Shown here piece by piece: positions 48,868 to 57,125 of a stretch of DNA of 64,000 nt; position 1 is the first letter of the stretch; each line of letters opens with the position of its first letter. The stretch lies in the NCBI RefSeq assembly GCF_042682745.1, contig NZ_JBHUIO010000002.1:558001-622000 (forward strand), in the 5' to 3' direction. The notes under the pieces are model-generated. The model did no database searches, was not told the DNA's origin, and saw nothing but the letters and a program-made list of their open reading frames with translations. This DNA comes from Tumebacillus_A lipolyticus (lineage in GTDB: Bacteria; Bacillota; Bacilli; Tumebacillales; Tumebacillaceae). A program made the position numbers and the translations under genes.

Positions 48868-48901
48868 ATCTATTGTAGTAGATATCCGCTTTCGCTTGCA
48901 A
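48868..48901 (-). promoter_or_regulatory. Promoter with overlapping operator of the MFS gene
   Basis: TTGCAA (48901-48896) and TACAAT (48877-48872), spacer 18, minus strand. ATCTA (48868-48872) and TAGAT (48879-48883) form an inverted repeat across the -10, the usual place for a TetR- or MarR-type repressor. Confidence 0.5.
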
Positions 48902-48930
48902 GAATATTCCTTACAGGATCGATTTCCAAC

Positions 48931-48962
48931 ATAAAGAAGCGATGTGCAGTCTGCACATCGCT
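48931..48962 (-). terminator. Terminator of the riboflavin operon
   Basis: An 11-bp AGCGATGTGCA/TGCACATCGCT stem (loop GTC), followed on the minus strand by TTCTTTATG, directly behind ribH. Confidence 0.75.
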
Positions 48963-48971
48963 CGCTTCAGT

Positions 48972-49439
48972 TTACTGAAATTGTTTGGTCAAGTTCGCCA
49001 TCTCGATGGCGGTTACTGCCGCTTCCCATCCTTTGTTGCCCGCCTTCGTGCCTGCGCGTTCGATCGCCTGCTCGATCGAGTCGACAGTCAGCACTCCGAA
49101 TACGGTCGGGGTTCCGGTGTCCAATCCGACTTTGGCAACCCCTTTCGCCGCTTCGTTGCACACATAATCGAAGTGCGGAGTGGAGCCGCGGATCACCGCT
49201 CCGAGCGTGATCACCGCGTCATAGCGGCCAGACTGTGCCATCTTCTGAGCGATCAGCGGGATTTCAAACGCTCCCGGCACCCAAGCAACTTCCACATCAT
49301 CCTCTGCCAGCCCGTGGCGCTTAAAAGCGTCGAGCGCACCTCCGAGCAGTTTGCTGCCGATAAACTCGTTAAAACGGCCGACGACCACACCCACTTTTAA
49401 ACCGGTTCCAATCAGATTGCCTTCCAAAAACTTCGCCAT
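48972..49439 (-). CDS. ribH: 6,7-dimethyl-8-ribityllumazine synthase
   Basis: The 155-residue protein condenses the pyrimidine intermediate with dihydroxybutanone phosphate. Signatures: VGVVVGRFNEFI, WVPGAFEIPLIAQKMA, VITLGAVIRGSTPHFDYVCNE and LTVDSIEQAIERAGTKAGNKG. It closes the ribD-ribE-ribBA-ribH operon, as in B. subtilis. Confidence 0.96.
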   Translation of the reverse strand: MAKFLEGNLIGTGLKVGVVVGRFNEFIGSKLLGGALDAFKRHGLAEDDVEVAWVPGAFEIPLIAQKMAQSGRYDAVITLGAVIRGSTPHFDYVCNEAAKGVAKVGLDTGTPTVFGVLTVDSIEQAIERAGTKAGNKGWEAAVTAIEMANLTKQFQ

Positions 49440-49475
49440 CGAAATGCTCCTCTCAATTCGCTTCTTCTCGCTGAT

Positions 49476-50618
49476 TTACAGCGGCAATGTAACGCCTTTA
49501 CGATCCGTTTCCCGCACGCGAAGCGGGATCGTCTCCTCGATCGTCAACCCGTACCCTTCCAGACCGACAAACTTGCGCGGGTTGTTCGACAACAGGCGCA
49601 TTTTGGTCACGCCAAGGTCGCGCAAGATCTGTGCGCCGATGCCGTAATCGGTCGTCGAGACGGCTCCCTTCGCCGCCTCCGCGCTCGCCTGTTGATACCC
49701 TTTCACCTTTTGCGCCAATGAATTCGCGCCGTTTGCTCCCTGGCGCAAATGCAAGAGAACTCCACTGCCATGCTCGGCGATCTCCCGCAGCGCAGCATGC
49801 AGTTGCGATTGGCACTTGCAGGAATGCGAGCCGAAGATGTCGCCGATCGGACATTCGTTGCGCACGCGCACCAACGTCGGCGATTGCGGATCGATCTTGC
49901 CCTTGACCAGCGCAACGTGCTCCACCTGATCCAGCTTCGATCGATACACGTAAAGTTGAAAGGGGCCGAAGTCTGTCTGCATCTCGACATGAGCTGCGCG
50001 TTCGACCAGCTGTTCGCGGTCTTTTCGGTAGGCGATCAGGTCTTCGATCGTGATCATCTTGATGTCGTGCTCCTCGGCGAGCAGCATCAGATCGGGCACG
50101 CGTGACATCGTGCCATCCTTGTTCAAAATTTCACAGATCACGCCAGCAGGATAGGAGCCAGCCAGACGCGCCAGATCGACCGCAGCTTCGGTGTGACCCG
50201 AGCGTCGCAGCACGCCGCCTTCTCTTGCGGTGAGCGGGAAGATATGACCAGGCTTTTTAAAATCATTGCCCGTCACACCCTCTTCGATCAACCGCTGAAC
50301 TGTGATCGCGCGCTCGTAGGCGGAGATGCCGGTCGTCGTGCCCTCTTTGGCGTCGACCGAAACGGTGAACGCCGTTCCGAGCGCATCTGTGTTCTGAACG
50401 ACCATCTGCCGCAGGTTGAGCTGCTCCGCCCGCTGCTCTGTGATCGGCATGCAGACCAGCCCGCGCCCATGGGTGATCATAAAGTTGATCGTCTGCGCGG
50501 TGACTTTGTCAGCAAGCGCGAGAAAATCGCCCTCATTCTCTCGATCTTCATCATCGACGACGATGATCACCTTGCCCTGTTTGAGATCTTCAATCGCTGC
50601 ATCGATGCTATGAAACAT
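49476..50618 (-). CDS. ribBA: RibBA with intact DHBP synthase and degenerate GTP cyclohydrolase II domain
   Basis: The N-terminal 200 residues are a complete DHBP synthase (VDDEDRENEGDF, RRSGHTEAAVDLARL). The C-terminal part keeps the three zinc Cys of GTP cyclohydrolase II (NECPIGDIFGSHSCKC). However, the canonical RQEGRGIGL reads RQGANGANSL, the stretch up to DYGIGAQ is about 14 residues short, and the catalytic Asp and Arg of the usual ADLRDYG are replaced (STTDYG). Its length of 380 is below the usual 395-410. DHBP synthase activity is expected, cyclohydrolase activity is doubtful. ATG 50618 follows GGGGGAG by eight bases. Confidence 0.9.
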   Translation of the reverse strand: MFHSIDAAIEDLKQGKVIIVVDDEDRENEGDFLALADKVTAQTINFMITHGRGLVCMPITEQRAEQLNLRQMVVQNTDALGTAFTVSVDAKEGTTTGISAYERAITVQRLIEEGVTGNDFKKPGHIFPLTAREGGVLRRSGHTEAAVDLARLAGSYPAGVICEILNKDGTMSRVPDLMLLAEEHDIKMITIEDLIAYRKDREQLVERAAHVEMQTDFGPFQLYVYRSKLDQVEHVALVKGKIDPQSPTLVRVRNECPIGDIFGSHSCKCQSQLHAALREIAEHGSGVLLHLRQGANGANSLAQKVKGYQQASAEAAKGAVSTTDYGIGAQILRDLGVTKMRLLSNNPRKFVGLEGYGLTIEETIPLRVRETDRKGVTLPL

Positions 50619-50634
50619 CGCGATGTCTCCCCCT

Positions 50635-51291
50635 TCACGCAAAACCGTTTTGTTGAAGATAATCGAGCGTGATGCTCTGCTTGTCGCTCCCTTTGCTCGG
50701 TGCGTAAGGCTGCAACAGGCGCTCCACATACTTGCCGATCACGTCGCACTCCAAGTTGACGATCGAGCCCGCTCTGCGGTGCCGCAACACGGTGACCTGC
50801 CAGGTGTGCGGAATGACGGAGACCCGGAAGGAATCGCGTTCCACATCCATCACGGTCAGCGAGACGCCATCGATCGTGATCGAGCCTTTCTCCACCAAAT
50901 AGCGCAGCACTTCCGCTGGAGCTTGAATGCGCACCACTTTGGCGATATCTTCATCGACCACCTCGACGATGCGTCCGATCCCATCGATATGGCCGGAAAC
51001 GATATGCCCGCCAAATCGCTTGCCCATCTGCATCGCCCGCTCCAGATTGACGGGAGAGCCGCTCGACAGCCCCGCTAAAGAAGTCCGCCTCATCGTCTCC
51101 GGCACGACGTCGACCGTAAAGGAACCCCCATCATACTCGGTCACCGTCAGACAGATTCCGTTCACTGCGATCGAGTCGCCCAGCGCGACATCTTCCAAGA
51201 TCGCCAGCGCTTTAATCTTCAGATGCACCGCTTTGCCGGTCGTTCGGATCGCTTGAATCGTCCCGACCTCTTCGATCAGTCCGGTAAACAT
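50635..51291 (-). CDS. ribE: Riboflavin synthase, alpha subunit
   Basis: The 218-residue protein has the two repeated beta-barrel halves: MFTGLIEEVGTI with GDSIAVNGICLTV, and GHIVSGHIDGIG with GSITIDGVSLTV. It converts two lumazines to riboflavin and pairs with RibH. It lies three bases behind ribD. Confidence 0.95.
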   Translation of the reverse strand: MFTGLIEEVGTIQAIRTTGKAVHLKIKALAILEDVALGDSIAVNGICLTVTEYDGGSFTVDVVPETMRRTSLAGLSSGSPVNLERAMQMGKRFGGHIVSGHIDGIGRIVEVVDEDIAKVVRIQAPAEVLRYLVEKGSITIDGVSLTVMDVERDSFRVSVIPHTWQVTVLRHRRAGSIVNLECDVIGKYVERLLQPYAPSKGSDKQSITLDYLQQNGFA

Positions 51292-51294
51292 GCT

Positions 51295-52398
51295 TTACAC
51301 CCCCACTCGCCGCGGATAGCCGATGAGGCAGAGGTCTTCCCCATACCGCTCGACGGTCAGATCGATCAGTTCGACCGCCTCTGCCATCTTGTCAAAGCCG
51401 CTTCCTCCGAATGGAGTGGGCGCGCCTGTGCCGCCGATCAACTTCGGAGCGACGAACGAGATCACCTTGTCGATCAGGCCTGCCTGTAACAGCGCACCGT
51501 TGACAGACGCCCCGCCTTCCACCAACAGGTCGGTGATGCCTCGCCGATACAGCTCGTCCAATACCTCGGTCAGATCGAGCCCCGCTTGACCGCTCTGCAC
51601 TTGGATCACTTCCACCCCGCGCTCGCGCAGCCGAGCGATCTTCGCTTGCTCCGCCTCCTGCGACGCGATGATCCAAGTCTGCGCCTCCTGCACATCGAGC
51701 AGGCGAGCGCTCTCCGGCGTCCGCAACGCGCTGTCGAGCACGATTCGCACCGGGCTCTTGCCTCCGCCCTCCGGTAGGCGAGTCGTCAGCTCCGGATCGT
51801 CAGCCAAGACGGTGCCGACGCCGACCATGATGCCATCCACCTGATCGCGAAGGCGGTGCACAAAAGCGCGAGATTCCGCTCCGGTGATCCAGCGGCTATC
51901 TCCCGTGTGCGCTGCGATCTTGCCATCTAAGGTCATCGCCGTCTTCACAGTCACAAACGGGCGTTTGTGCACCATGTTGTGCACAAACCGCTCATTGATC
52001 TGACGCGCCTCCGCTTCGAGGACGCCAACTTCCACTTCGATACCCGCTTCTCGTATGCGTGCAATACCGCGTCCAGCCACCATCGGGTTGGGATCGAGCA
52101 TCGCGACGACCACCCGCTTTACCTTGGAGCGAATGACAAGCTCGGCACAAGGCGGCGTTCGCCCATGATGGCTGCAAGGTTCGAGCGTCACATAAAGGGT
52201 CGCGCCTTCTGCCGCATCTCCTGCCATGCGAAACGCATGGACTTCAGCGTGCGGCTCCCCGGCGCGCAAGTGCGCTCCTTGCCCGATGATGCGGTCTTCC
52301 TTTACAATGACAGCTCCTACCAGGGGATTCGGGTTCGTTTTGCCATTGGCGATCTGGGCCAGCTGCAACGCGATTTTCATATACTGTTGATCTGTCAC
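51295..52398 (-). CDS. ribD: Bifunctional deaminase/reductase RibD
   Basis: The 367-residue protein has an N-terminal cytidine-deaminase-like domain (HAEVHAF, EPCSHHGRTPPC, the zinc site) and a C-terminal reductase domain (KTAMTLDGKIA, DSRWITGAE, LLVEGGASVNGALL). It carries out the second and third steps of the pyrimidine branch. GTG 52398 is nine bases after GGAGG; the longer open frame upstream belongs to the leader. It is the first gene behind the FMN riboswitch. Confidence 0.95.
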   Translation of the reverse strand: MTDQQYMKIALQLAQIANGKTNPNPLVGAVIVKEDRIIGQGAHLRAGEPHAEVHAFRMAGDAAEGATLYVTLEPCSHHGRTPPCAELVIRSKVKRVVVAMLDPNPMVAGRGIARIREAGIEVEVGVLEAEARQINERFVHNMVHKRPFVTVKTAMTLDGKIAAHTGDSRWITGAESRAFVHRLRDQVDGIMVGVGTVLADDPELTTRLPEGGGKSPVRIVLDSALRTPESARLLDVQEAQTWIIASQEAEQAKIARLRERGVEVIQVQSGQAGLDLTEVLDELYRRGITDLLVEGGASVNGALLQAGLIDKVISFVAPKLIGGTGAPTPFGGSGFDKMAEAVELIDLTVERYGEDLCLIGYPRRVGV

Positions 52399-52426
52399 TC
52401 GAATCCACCTCCTGTTCACTGCGCAG

Positions 52427-52457
52427 AAAAAGCCCTGCAGTCGAATGACAACAGGGC
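52427..52457 (-). terminator. Riboswitch terminator upstream of ribD
   Basis: GCCCTG/CAGGGC (52432-52437, 52452-52457) followed on the minus strand by TTTTT. It is the likely expression platform of the FMN riboswitch. Confidence 0.7.
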
Positions 52458-52568
52458 AGGTTATGCGCGCATACGGCTGACAGGCGTACGTGTGCACATC
52501 AAAAGATGCGCACCTAAAGAAAGCCCCCAAAAAAGGGCACATGTACACTGCCTTCCGCTCACTACATT

Positions 52569-52717
52569 CCTTCTTCCATCCGGACTATACCGTCGGTACT
52601 GGATTCGCACCAGTTCCTGCCTGTGAAGGCTCGCGGACTTAGCTCTTCAAGTTGCGAAGATCATCACCGCCGGTCAGGAATTGACAGTTGCTCACCGTCT
52701 CACCATGCCCTGAAGGA
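52569..52717 (-). promoter_or_regulatory. FMN riboswitch (RFN element)
   Basis: On the minus strand the conserved words appear in order: TTCAGGGC, GTGAGCAACTGTCAATTCC, TGACCGGCGGTGATG, AGTCCGCGAGCC, TGGTGCGAATCCAGTACCG and GTATAGTCCGGATGG. These define the RFN element, which turns down riboflavin genes when FMN is plentiful. Confidence 0.95.
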
Positions 52718-52737
52718 ACTATATCATTGTAGAACCA

Positions 52738-52766
52738 AGTATATCCTTCCTCGCCAATCGTGTAAA
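52738..52766 (-). promoter_or_regulatory. Sigma-A promoter of the riboflavin operon
   Basis: TTTACA (52766-52761) and TATACT (52743-52738), spacer 17, minus strand, directly before the RFN element. Confidence 0.7.
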
Positions 52767-52778
52767 GGGAAATCATCT

Positions 52779-54146
52779 TCACCCCACGTAGAGGTTGCCT
52801 TCCGGATAGCGGACATTTCCTTTGTCGTTCCCGCGCGCTGCCAAGGCCAGCGCGATGGTGAGCGGCCCGAGGCGGCCGATGAACATCATCACCATGATCA
52901 CGATCCGGCCCGGCTCGGAGAGAGCGGATGTCAAGTTGGTGGAGAGCCCGACCGTTGCGAAGGCGGAAGTCGATTCGAACAGCAGTCGCAAGAACGATTG
53001 ATCTTCTGTCACCGCCAAGATCATCGTCGAGAGCACGACCACCATCGTCGCCATCACCGCGATGGTCAACGATTTATAGATCGTGCGCGGCGAGATCGAC
53101 CGCCTGAACACGACCGTGTGCTCCTTGTTGGAGATGACCGTCCAGACGAAGAGCAGAATGACCAGCGCCGTGGTCGTCTTCACCCCTCCTCCTGTCGAGC
53201 CCGGGCTCGCCCCGATGAACATCAGGAGGACCGTCCAAAACTGCCCGCCTTCTGTCATCGTCTCATAGTTGATCGATGCGTAGCCTGCGGTGCGCGCAGT
53301 CGTCGAGGCAAACGCGGACGCCAGCCATCTGTCCCCTTCCGCAAGCGGTGCGATCGTTCCTTCGTTATGATTTTCGAGCGCGTAGTATCCGATCGTTCCG
53401 ATCAGCAGCAGCGCGAACGACGCGATGATGACGAGCTTCGTATGCACGCTCAAACGCTGCTTGGGACGGGTCGCCTTGCGACCTAGATCGACCATGACGA
53501 CAAAGCCGAGTCCCCCCAAGATGATCAGCGACATGATCGAAAGGTTGACGATCGGATCGCCAACATAGTCGCTCAAGCTCTTAAAGTCGCCGAACAGATC
53601 GAAACCGGCGTTGCAGAATGCGGAGATCGAATGAAAAATACCATAATAGATCGCTCTGCCAGGCGGCATCTCCGCCGAAAAGCGCAGTGACAGCACGATC
53701 GCAAAAAACAGCTCGATCGCGAGCGTGAGCAAGACGACATTTCGAGAAAGTCGAATCAGACCTTCCATCGTGGTGACATTGAGCGACTGCTGAATGACCA
53801 GCCGTTCTTTCAACCCGATCTGCTTGCCGGCCAGAATGGTCAAAAACGTTGCGATCGTCATAAACCCGAGACCCCCGATTTGGATCAGCGTGATGATCAC
53901 CAGCTCCCCAAAGGTGGAAAAGTAGGTGCCGGTGTCCACGACGATCAGGCCTGTCACACAGACGGCAGAGGTGGCGGTAAACAGCGCATCGAGAAAGGGC
54001 AGCCCTGCCCCGCTCTCCGAGGCGATCGGCAAGGACAGCAACAGGCCACCCAGCAGGATCAAGGCGGCAAAGCCGAACAACAAGATGCGAGCTGGCGTCC
54101 AAAACTTCGCCCATCTCTTCACTTTCCACGCGTCCTTTTTTCTCAT
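52779..54146 (-). CDS. ktrB: KtrB/TrkH-type potassium transporter, copy 1
   Basis: The protein (455 residues) has four M1-P-M2 repeats with selectivity-filter segments TSAVCVTGL, SAFCNAGF, ARTAGY and SAFATVGLST, and the gate loop GASPGSTGGGVKTTT. It moves K+ (with Na+) into the cell together with a KtrA-type cytosolic regulator. ATG 54146 follows GAGGG by six bases. It ends NLYVG. A second KtrB follows 42 bases upstream. No ktrA gene is visible in the window. Confidence 0.93.
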   Translation of the reverse strand: MRKKDAWKVKRWAKFWTPARILLFGFAALILLGGLLLSLPIASESGAGLPFLDALFTATSAVCVTGLIVVDTGTYFSTFGELVIITLIQIGGLGFMTIATFLTILAGKQIGLKERLVIQQSLNVTTMEGLIRLSRNVVLLTLAIELFFAIVLSLRFSAEMPPGRAIYYGIFHSISAFCNAGFDLFGDFKSLSDYVGDPIVNLSIMSLIILGGLGFVVMVDLGRKATRPKQRLSVHTKLVIIASFALLLIGTIGYYALENHNEGTIAPLAEGDRWLASAFASTTARTAGYASINYETMTEGGQFWTVLLMFIGASPGSTGGGVKTTTALVILLFVWTVISNKEHTVVFRRSISPRTIYKSLTIAVMATMVVVLSTMILAVTEDQSFLRLLFESTSAFATVGLSTNLTSALSEPGRIVIMVMMFIGRLGPLTIALALAARGNDKGNVRYPEGNLYVG

Positions 54147-54188
54147 GATCATCCCTCATCCCATTCGGAATGCACTCGATAAAAGCGA

Positions 54189-55559
54189 TCAGCCCACGTA
54201 CACATTTCCTTCCGGATAGCGAAGGTTGGCCGGCTTCCCTTGGTGTCTTGCTGCCAGCGCAAGCGCCATCGTCAGCGGCCCCAGCCGCCCGATATACATG
54301 ACGATCAAGATGACGATCTTGCCCGTATGCGACAATTCGGGCGTCAGATTGGTCGACAGCCCGACAGTCGAAGCGGCAGACACCGCTTCGAACATCAGTC
54401 GGATGAACGACTGATCTTCGGTGATCGTCAGCACCAGTGTGGTCAGGCCGATCAGAACGGATGACATCACGGCGATCGTCAGCGATTTATAGATCGTGCG
54501 CGGGGGGATCGTTCGTTTAAACACGACCGTCTGATCCTTGTTCATGATCACGGCGAAGACGAACAGCAAGATCACCAGCGCGGTCGTCGTGCGAATCCCG
54601 CCACCAGCCGAGCCAGGGCTTGCCCCGATGAACATCAGAATCATCGTCCAGAACATCCCGCCCTGCGTCATCTCTTCATAATTGACAGTCGCATAGCCGG
54701 ATGAGCGAGCGGTCACCGAGGCGAAGGCGGAAGCAAGCAGTTTTTCCCCTTCCGATCGATCTGCCAACGTGCCAGGATTGTTGTGTTCCAAAGCGTAGTA
54801 CCCGATCGTGCCGAGCACAAGCAGCACAGAAGTCGCGATCAGGACAAGCTTCGTGTGCAGCATCAACCGCTCTCGCCGGTTGACCAGCTTTCGCAACAGA
54901 TCTGACATCACCGCCAAGCCCAAGCCACCGACGACAACCAATGTCATGATCGAGAAGTTGACCCAGGGGTCGGTCGCATATTCGGACAAGCTGTTATAGT
55001 CGCCAAACAGATCAAACCCCGCGTTGCAAAACGCTGCGACCGAGTGGAAGATCCCGTAATAGAACGCCTGCCCAAACGGCATCTCCGACGACAACCGCAC
55101 AGCCAGCACGAGCGCGAAAAACAACTCGATCACAAGCGTCATCAACACGACGTTTCGCGCCAGGCGGATCAATCCTTCAAGCGATGCGACGTTGAGCGAT
55201 TGCTGCAAGAGCAGCCGCTCCTTTAAGCCGATTCGCTTCCCCGTCCAGATCGTGACAAAGGTGGCGACCGTCATGAAGCCGAGACCGCCGATCTGCACGA
55301 GCGTCAAGAGGACCACCTCGCCGAAGGTGGAGAGATAAGTCCCCGTATCGACGACGACCAGCCCGGTTACGCAGACGGCAGATGTCGCCATAAACAGAGC
55401 ATCGACGAAGCTCAGCCCTGCACCGTTTTCTGTCGCGATCGGCAAGGAGAGCAAGATCGCGCCGACGATGCTCAACACCGTGAACCCGATGACCAAAAAT
55501 CGAGCGGGTGTTAAAAATTTTTGCCAAGTCCGAAGTTGCCAAGAACGTTTTTTTCCCAT
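54189..55559 (-). CDS. ktrB: KtrB/TrkH-type potassium transporter, copy 2
   Basis: The 456-residue paralogue has the same four filters (TSAVCVTGL, AAFCNAGF, ARSSGY, SAASTVGLST) and the gate loop GASPGSAGGGIRTTT. It shares almost its entire plan with copy 1 and ends NVYVG, so the pair arose by tandem duplication. GAGGGG lies five bases before ATG 55559. Small filter and gate differences suggest divergence in ion preference or affinity; that is inference. Confidence 0.93.
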   Translation of the reverse strand: MGKKRSWQLRTWQKFLTPARFLVIGFTVLSIVGAILLSLPIATENGAGLSFVDALFMATSAVCVTGLVVVDTGTYLSTFGEVVLLTLVQIGGLGFMTVATFVTIWTGKRIGLKERLLLQQSLNVASLEGLIRLARNVVLMTLVIELFFALVLAVRLSSEMPFGQAFYYGIFHSVAAFCNAGFDLFGDYNSLSEYATDPWVNFSIMTLVVVGGLGLAVMSDLLRKLVNRRERLMLHTKLVLIATSVLLVLGTIGYYALEHNNPGTLADRSEGEKLLASAFASVTARSSGYATVNYEEMTQGGMFWTMILMFIGASPGSAGGGIRTTTALVILLFVFAVIMNKDQTVVFKRTIPPRTIYKSLTIAVMSSVLIGLTTLVLTITEDQSFIRLMFEAVSAASTVGLSTNLTPELSHTGKIVILIVMYIGRLGPLTMALALAARHQGKPANLRYPEGNVYVG

Positions 55560-55720
55560 GGAATCCCCTCAGTTTTCATCACAATGAGATTGAATATAAT
55601 CGTTGGCGAGCTCGAATGCAAGCCAAAGATTTTTTTAATCCATCTTTGCATAAAGATGCACATATATACTAAAATGGAACTTGGTACTCGCAAGCCATTT
55701 CATTGTGGAGTGAAGAAGAC

Positions 55721-56932
55721 ATGCGAACGAAGCGACACATCATCTTGACAGTCTGTACAATCTTGAGCTTCCTACTTTTTTCTAGTCTTTCCACAGCGTT
55801 TGCTTCCTATGAAAAGAAAGCTCCAACCGGGTTGACCGCCAGGGGCGCAGTGCTCCTCGATCGACAGTCTGGCCAGATCCTGTTTGAGCAAAATGCGGAC
55901 GAGCGGCTCTACCCCGCCTCGATCACAAAAATTCTCACCGCCATCCTCGCCTTGGAAAACGGCGATCTCCAAGCGATGGTTAAAACATCGAAGCTGGCGC
56001 GTGAACAGGAAGGCAATCGCATCTACCTTGAATATGACGAAGAGCAGACGCTCGAAAACCTGCTCTATGGCCTGATGCTCAACTCGGGCAACGATGCTGC
56101 GGTGGCGATCGCCGAGCATCTCGCCGGCTCGGTCGAACAGTTTGCGGAGCTGATGAACCGGAAAGCGGTTGCGCTAGGAGCGCGCAATTCTCACTTCGTC
56201 ACGCCGAGCGGTTTGCACGAGGATGACCATTATACGACCGCACGAGATATGGCAGTTATCTCTTCCTACGCGATGCACAACGAAACGTTTCGGAAAATTG
56301 TTGCAACGGAGACGCTGCCGTGGAAAGGGCAGGTATGGGAAAGCGTCCTGTTCAACATCAATCAGATGCTCTACGAATACGAAGGCGCAACCGGCATCAA
56401 GACAGGATTTACCGATCAAGCCCAACAGACGATCGCCGTCTCTGCCAAGCGGCAAGACCGCGAGTTGGTCGCCGTCCTGATGGGAGTCGAAAACCGACCC
56501 AAGATTCGCGAAGAGGCGACGCGATTGCTCGATTACGGTTTCAAACAGTTCATCAATAAAAAAATTGCCTCGAAAGGCGAGGTTCTAAAGCAGTTCAACG
56601 TCGAAGGCAGCCTGGTGCGAGCGTATCTGCCAGAAGATGTGTATGTAACCCTTCCCGCTGCGAGCAAGGCGCTGATTCAATCGGTTCCCAAAGTGGAGCC
56701 TCCCCGCGCACCTTTTGACAAAGATGCGGTGATCGGTGCGCTCAACCTCTATCAGGACGGCCATCTGATCATGACGGCAGATGTGCTCGCCGACCGTGGA
56801 GTTTCAGGGATTCCGATCGAAGAGGTCACCTCCGCAACGGAGAACAAACTCCTACTTCTCGCTTTACTCATCCCACTCCTGCTCTTTTTCCCGAAGAAAT
56901 TTGTAAAACTTAGGAAAAGTCGCTCGATGTAA
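55721..56932 (+). CDS. D-alanyl-D-alanine carboxypeptidase (DacF-like)
   Basis: The 403-residue protein has a signal peptide, SxxK in PASITKI, SGN in LNSGND and KTG in IKTGFT, then a C-terminal domain and a terminal membrane helix (LLLLALLIPLLLFF) with a basic end. It trims peptidoglycan pentapeptides. It is related to dacB at 42541 but diverged. ATG 55721 lies ten bases after GGAG; GTG 55703 has no site. Possible sporulation-specific expression is not proven. Confidence 0.9.
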   Translation: MRTKRHIILTVCTILSFLLFSSLSTAFASYEKKAPTGLTARGAVLLDRQSGQILFEQNADERLYPASITKILTAILALENGDLQAMVKTSKLAREQEGNRIYLEYDEEQTLENLLYGLMLNSGNDAAVAIAEHLAGSVEQFAELMNRKAVALGARNSHFVTPSGLHEDDHYTTARDMAVISSYAMHNETFRKIVATETLPWKGQVWESVLFNINQMLYEYEGATGIKTGFTDQAQQTIAVSAKRQDRELVAVLMGVENRPKIREEATRLLDYGFKQFINKKIASKGEVLKQFNVEGSLVRAYLPEDVYVTLPAASKALIQSVPKVEPPRAPFDKDAVIGALNLYQDGHLIMTADVLADRGVSGIPIEEVTSATENKLLLLALLIPLLLFFPKKFVKLRKSRSM

Positions 56933-56967
56933 ACACCTTGTCCAACTCCTGTGGGCAAGGTGTTTTT
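56932..56967 (+). terminator. Terminator of the DacF-like gene
   Basis: A 9-bp AACACCTTG/CAAGGTGTT stem, starting at the stop codon, followed by a T-run. Confidence 0.8.
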
Positions 56968-57030
56968 TGATCAGATTGCCGATCATAAGGAGTGCTGCAC
57001 CTGTTCGCTGCTCAGCGCACGGCACAATTC

Positions 57031-57059
57031 TTGAGAATCGGTTTACCATCGGATATAAT
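57031..57059 (+). promoter_or_regulatory. Sigma-A promoter of the secreted PLD-like protein
   Basis: TTGAGA and a perfect TATAAT are spaced by 17 bases, about 65 bases upstream of the start codon. Confidence 0.75.
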
Positions 57060-57125
57060 TTAATTGTAAAAATGTCATTTTTACTTCAGAATCGGAACCA
57101 CACATTGAGAAGGATGGTGAATCTC

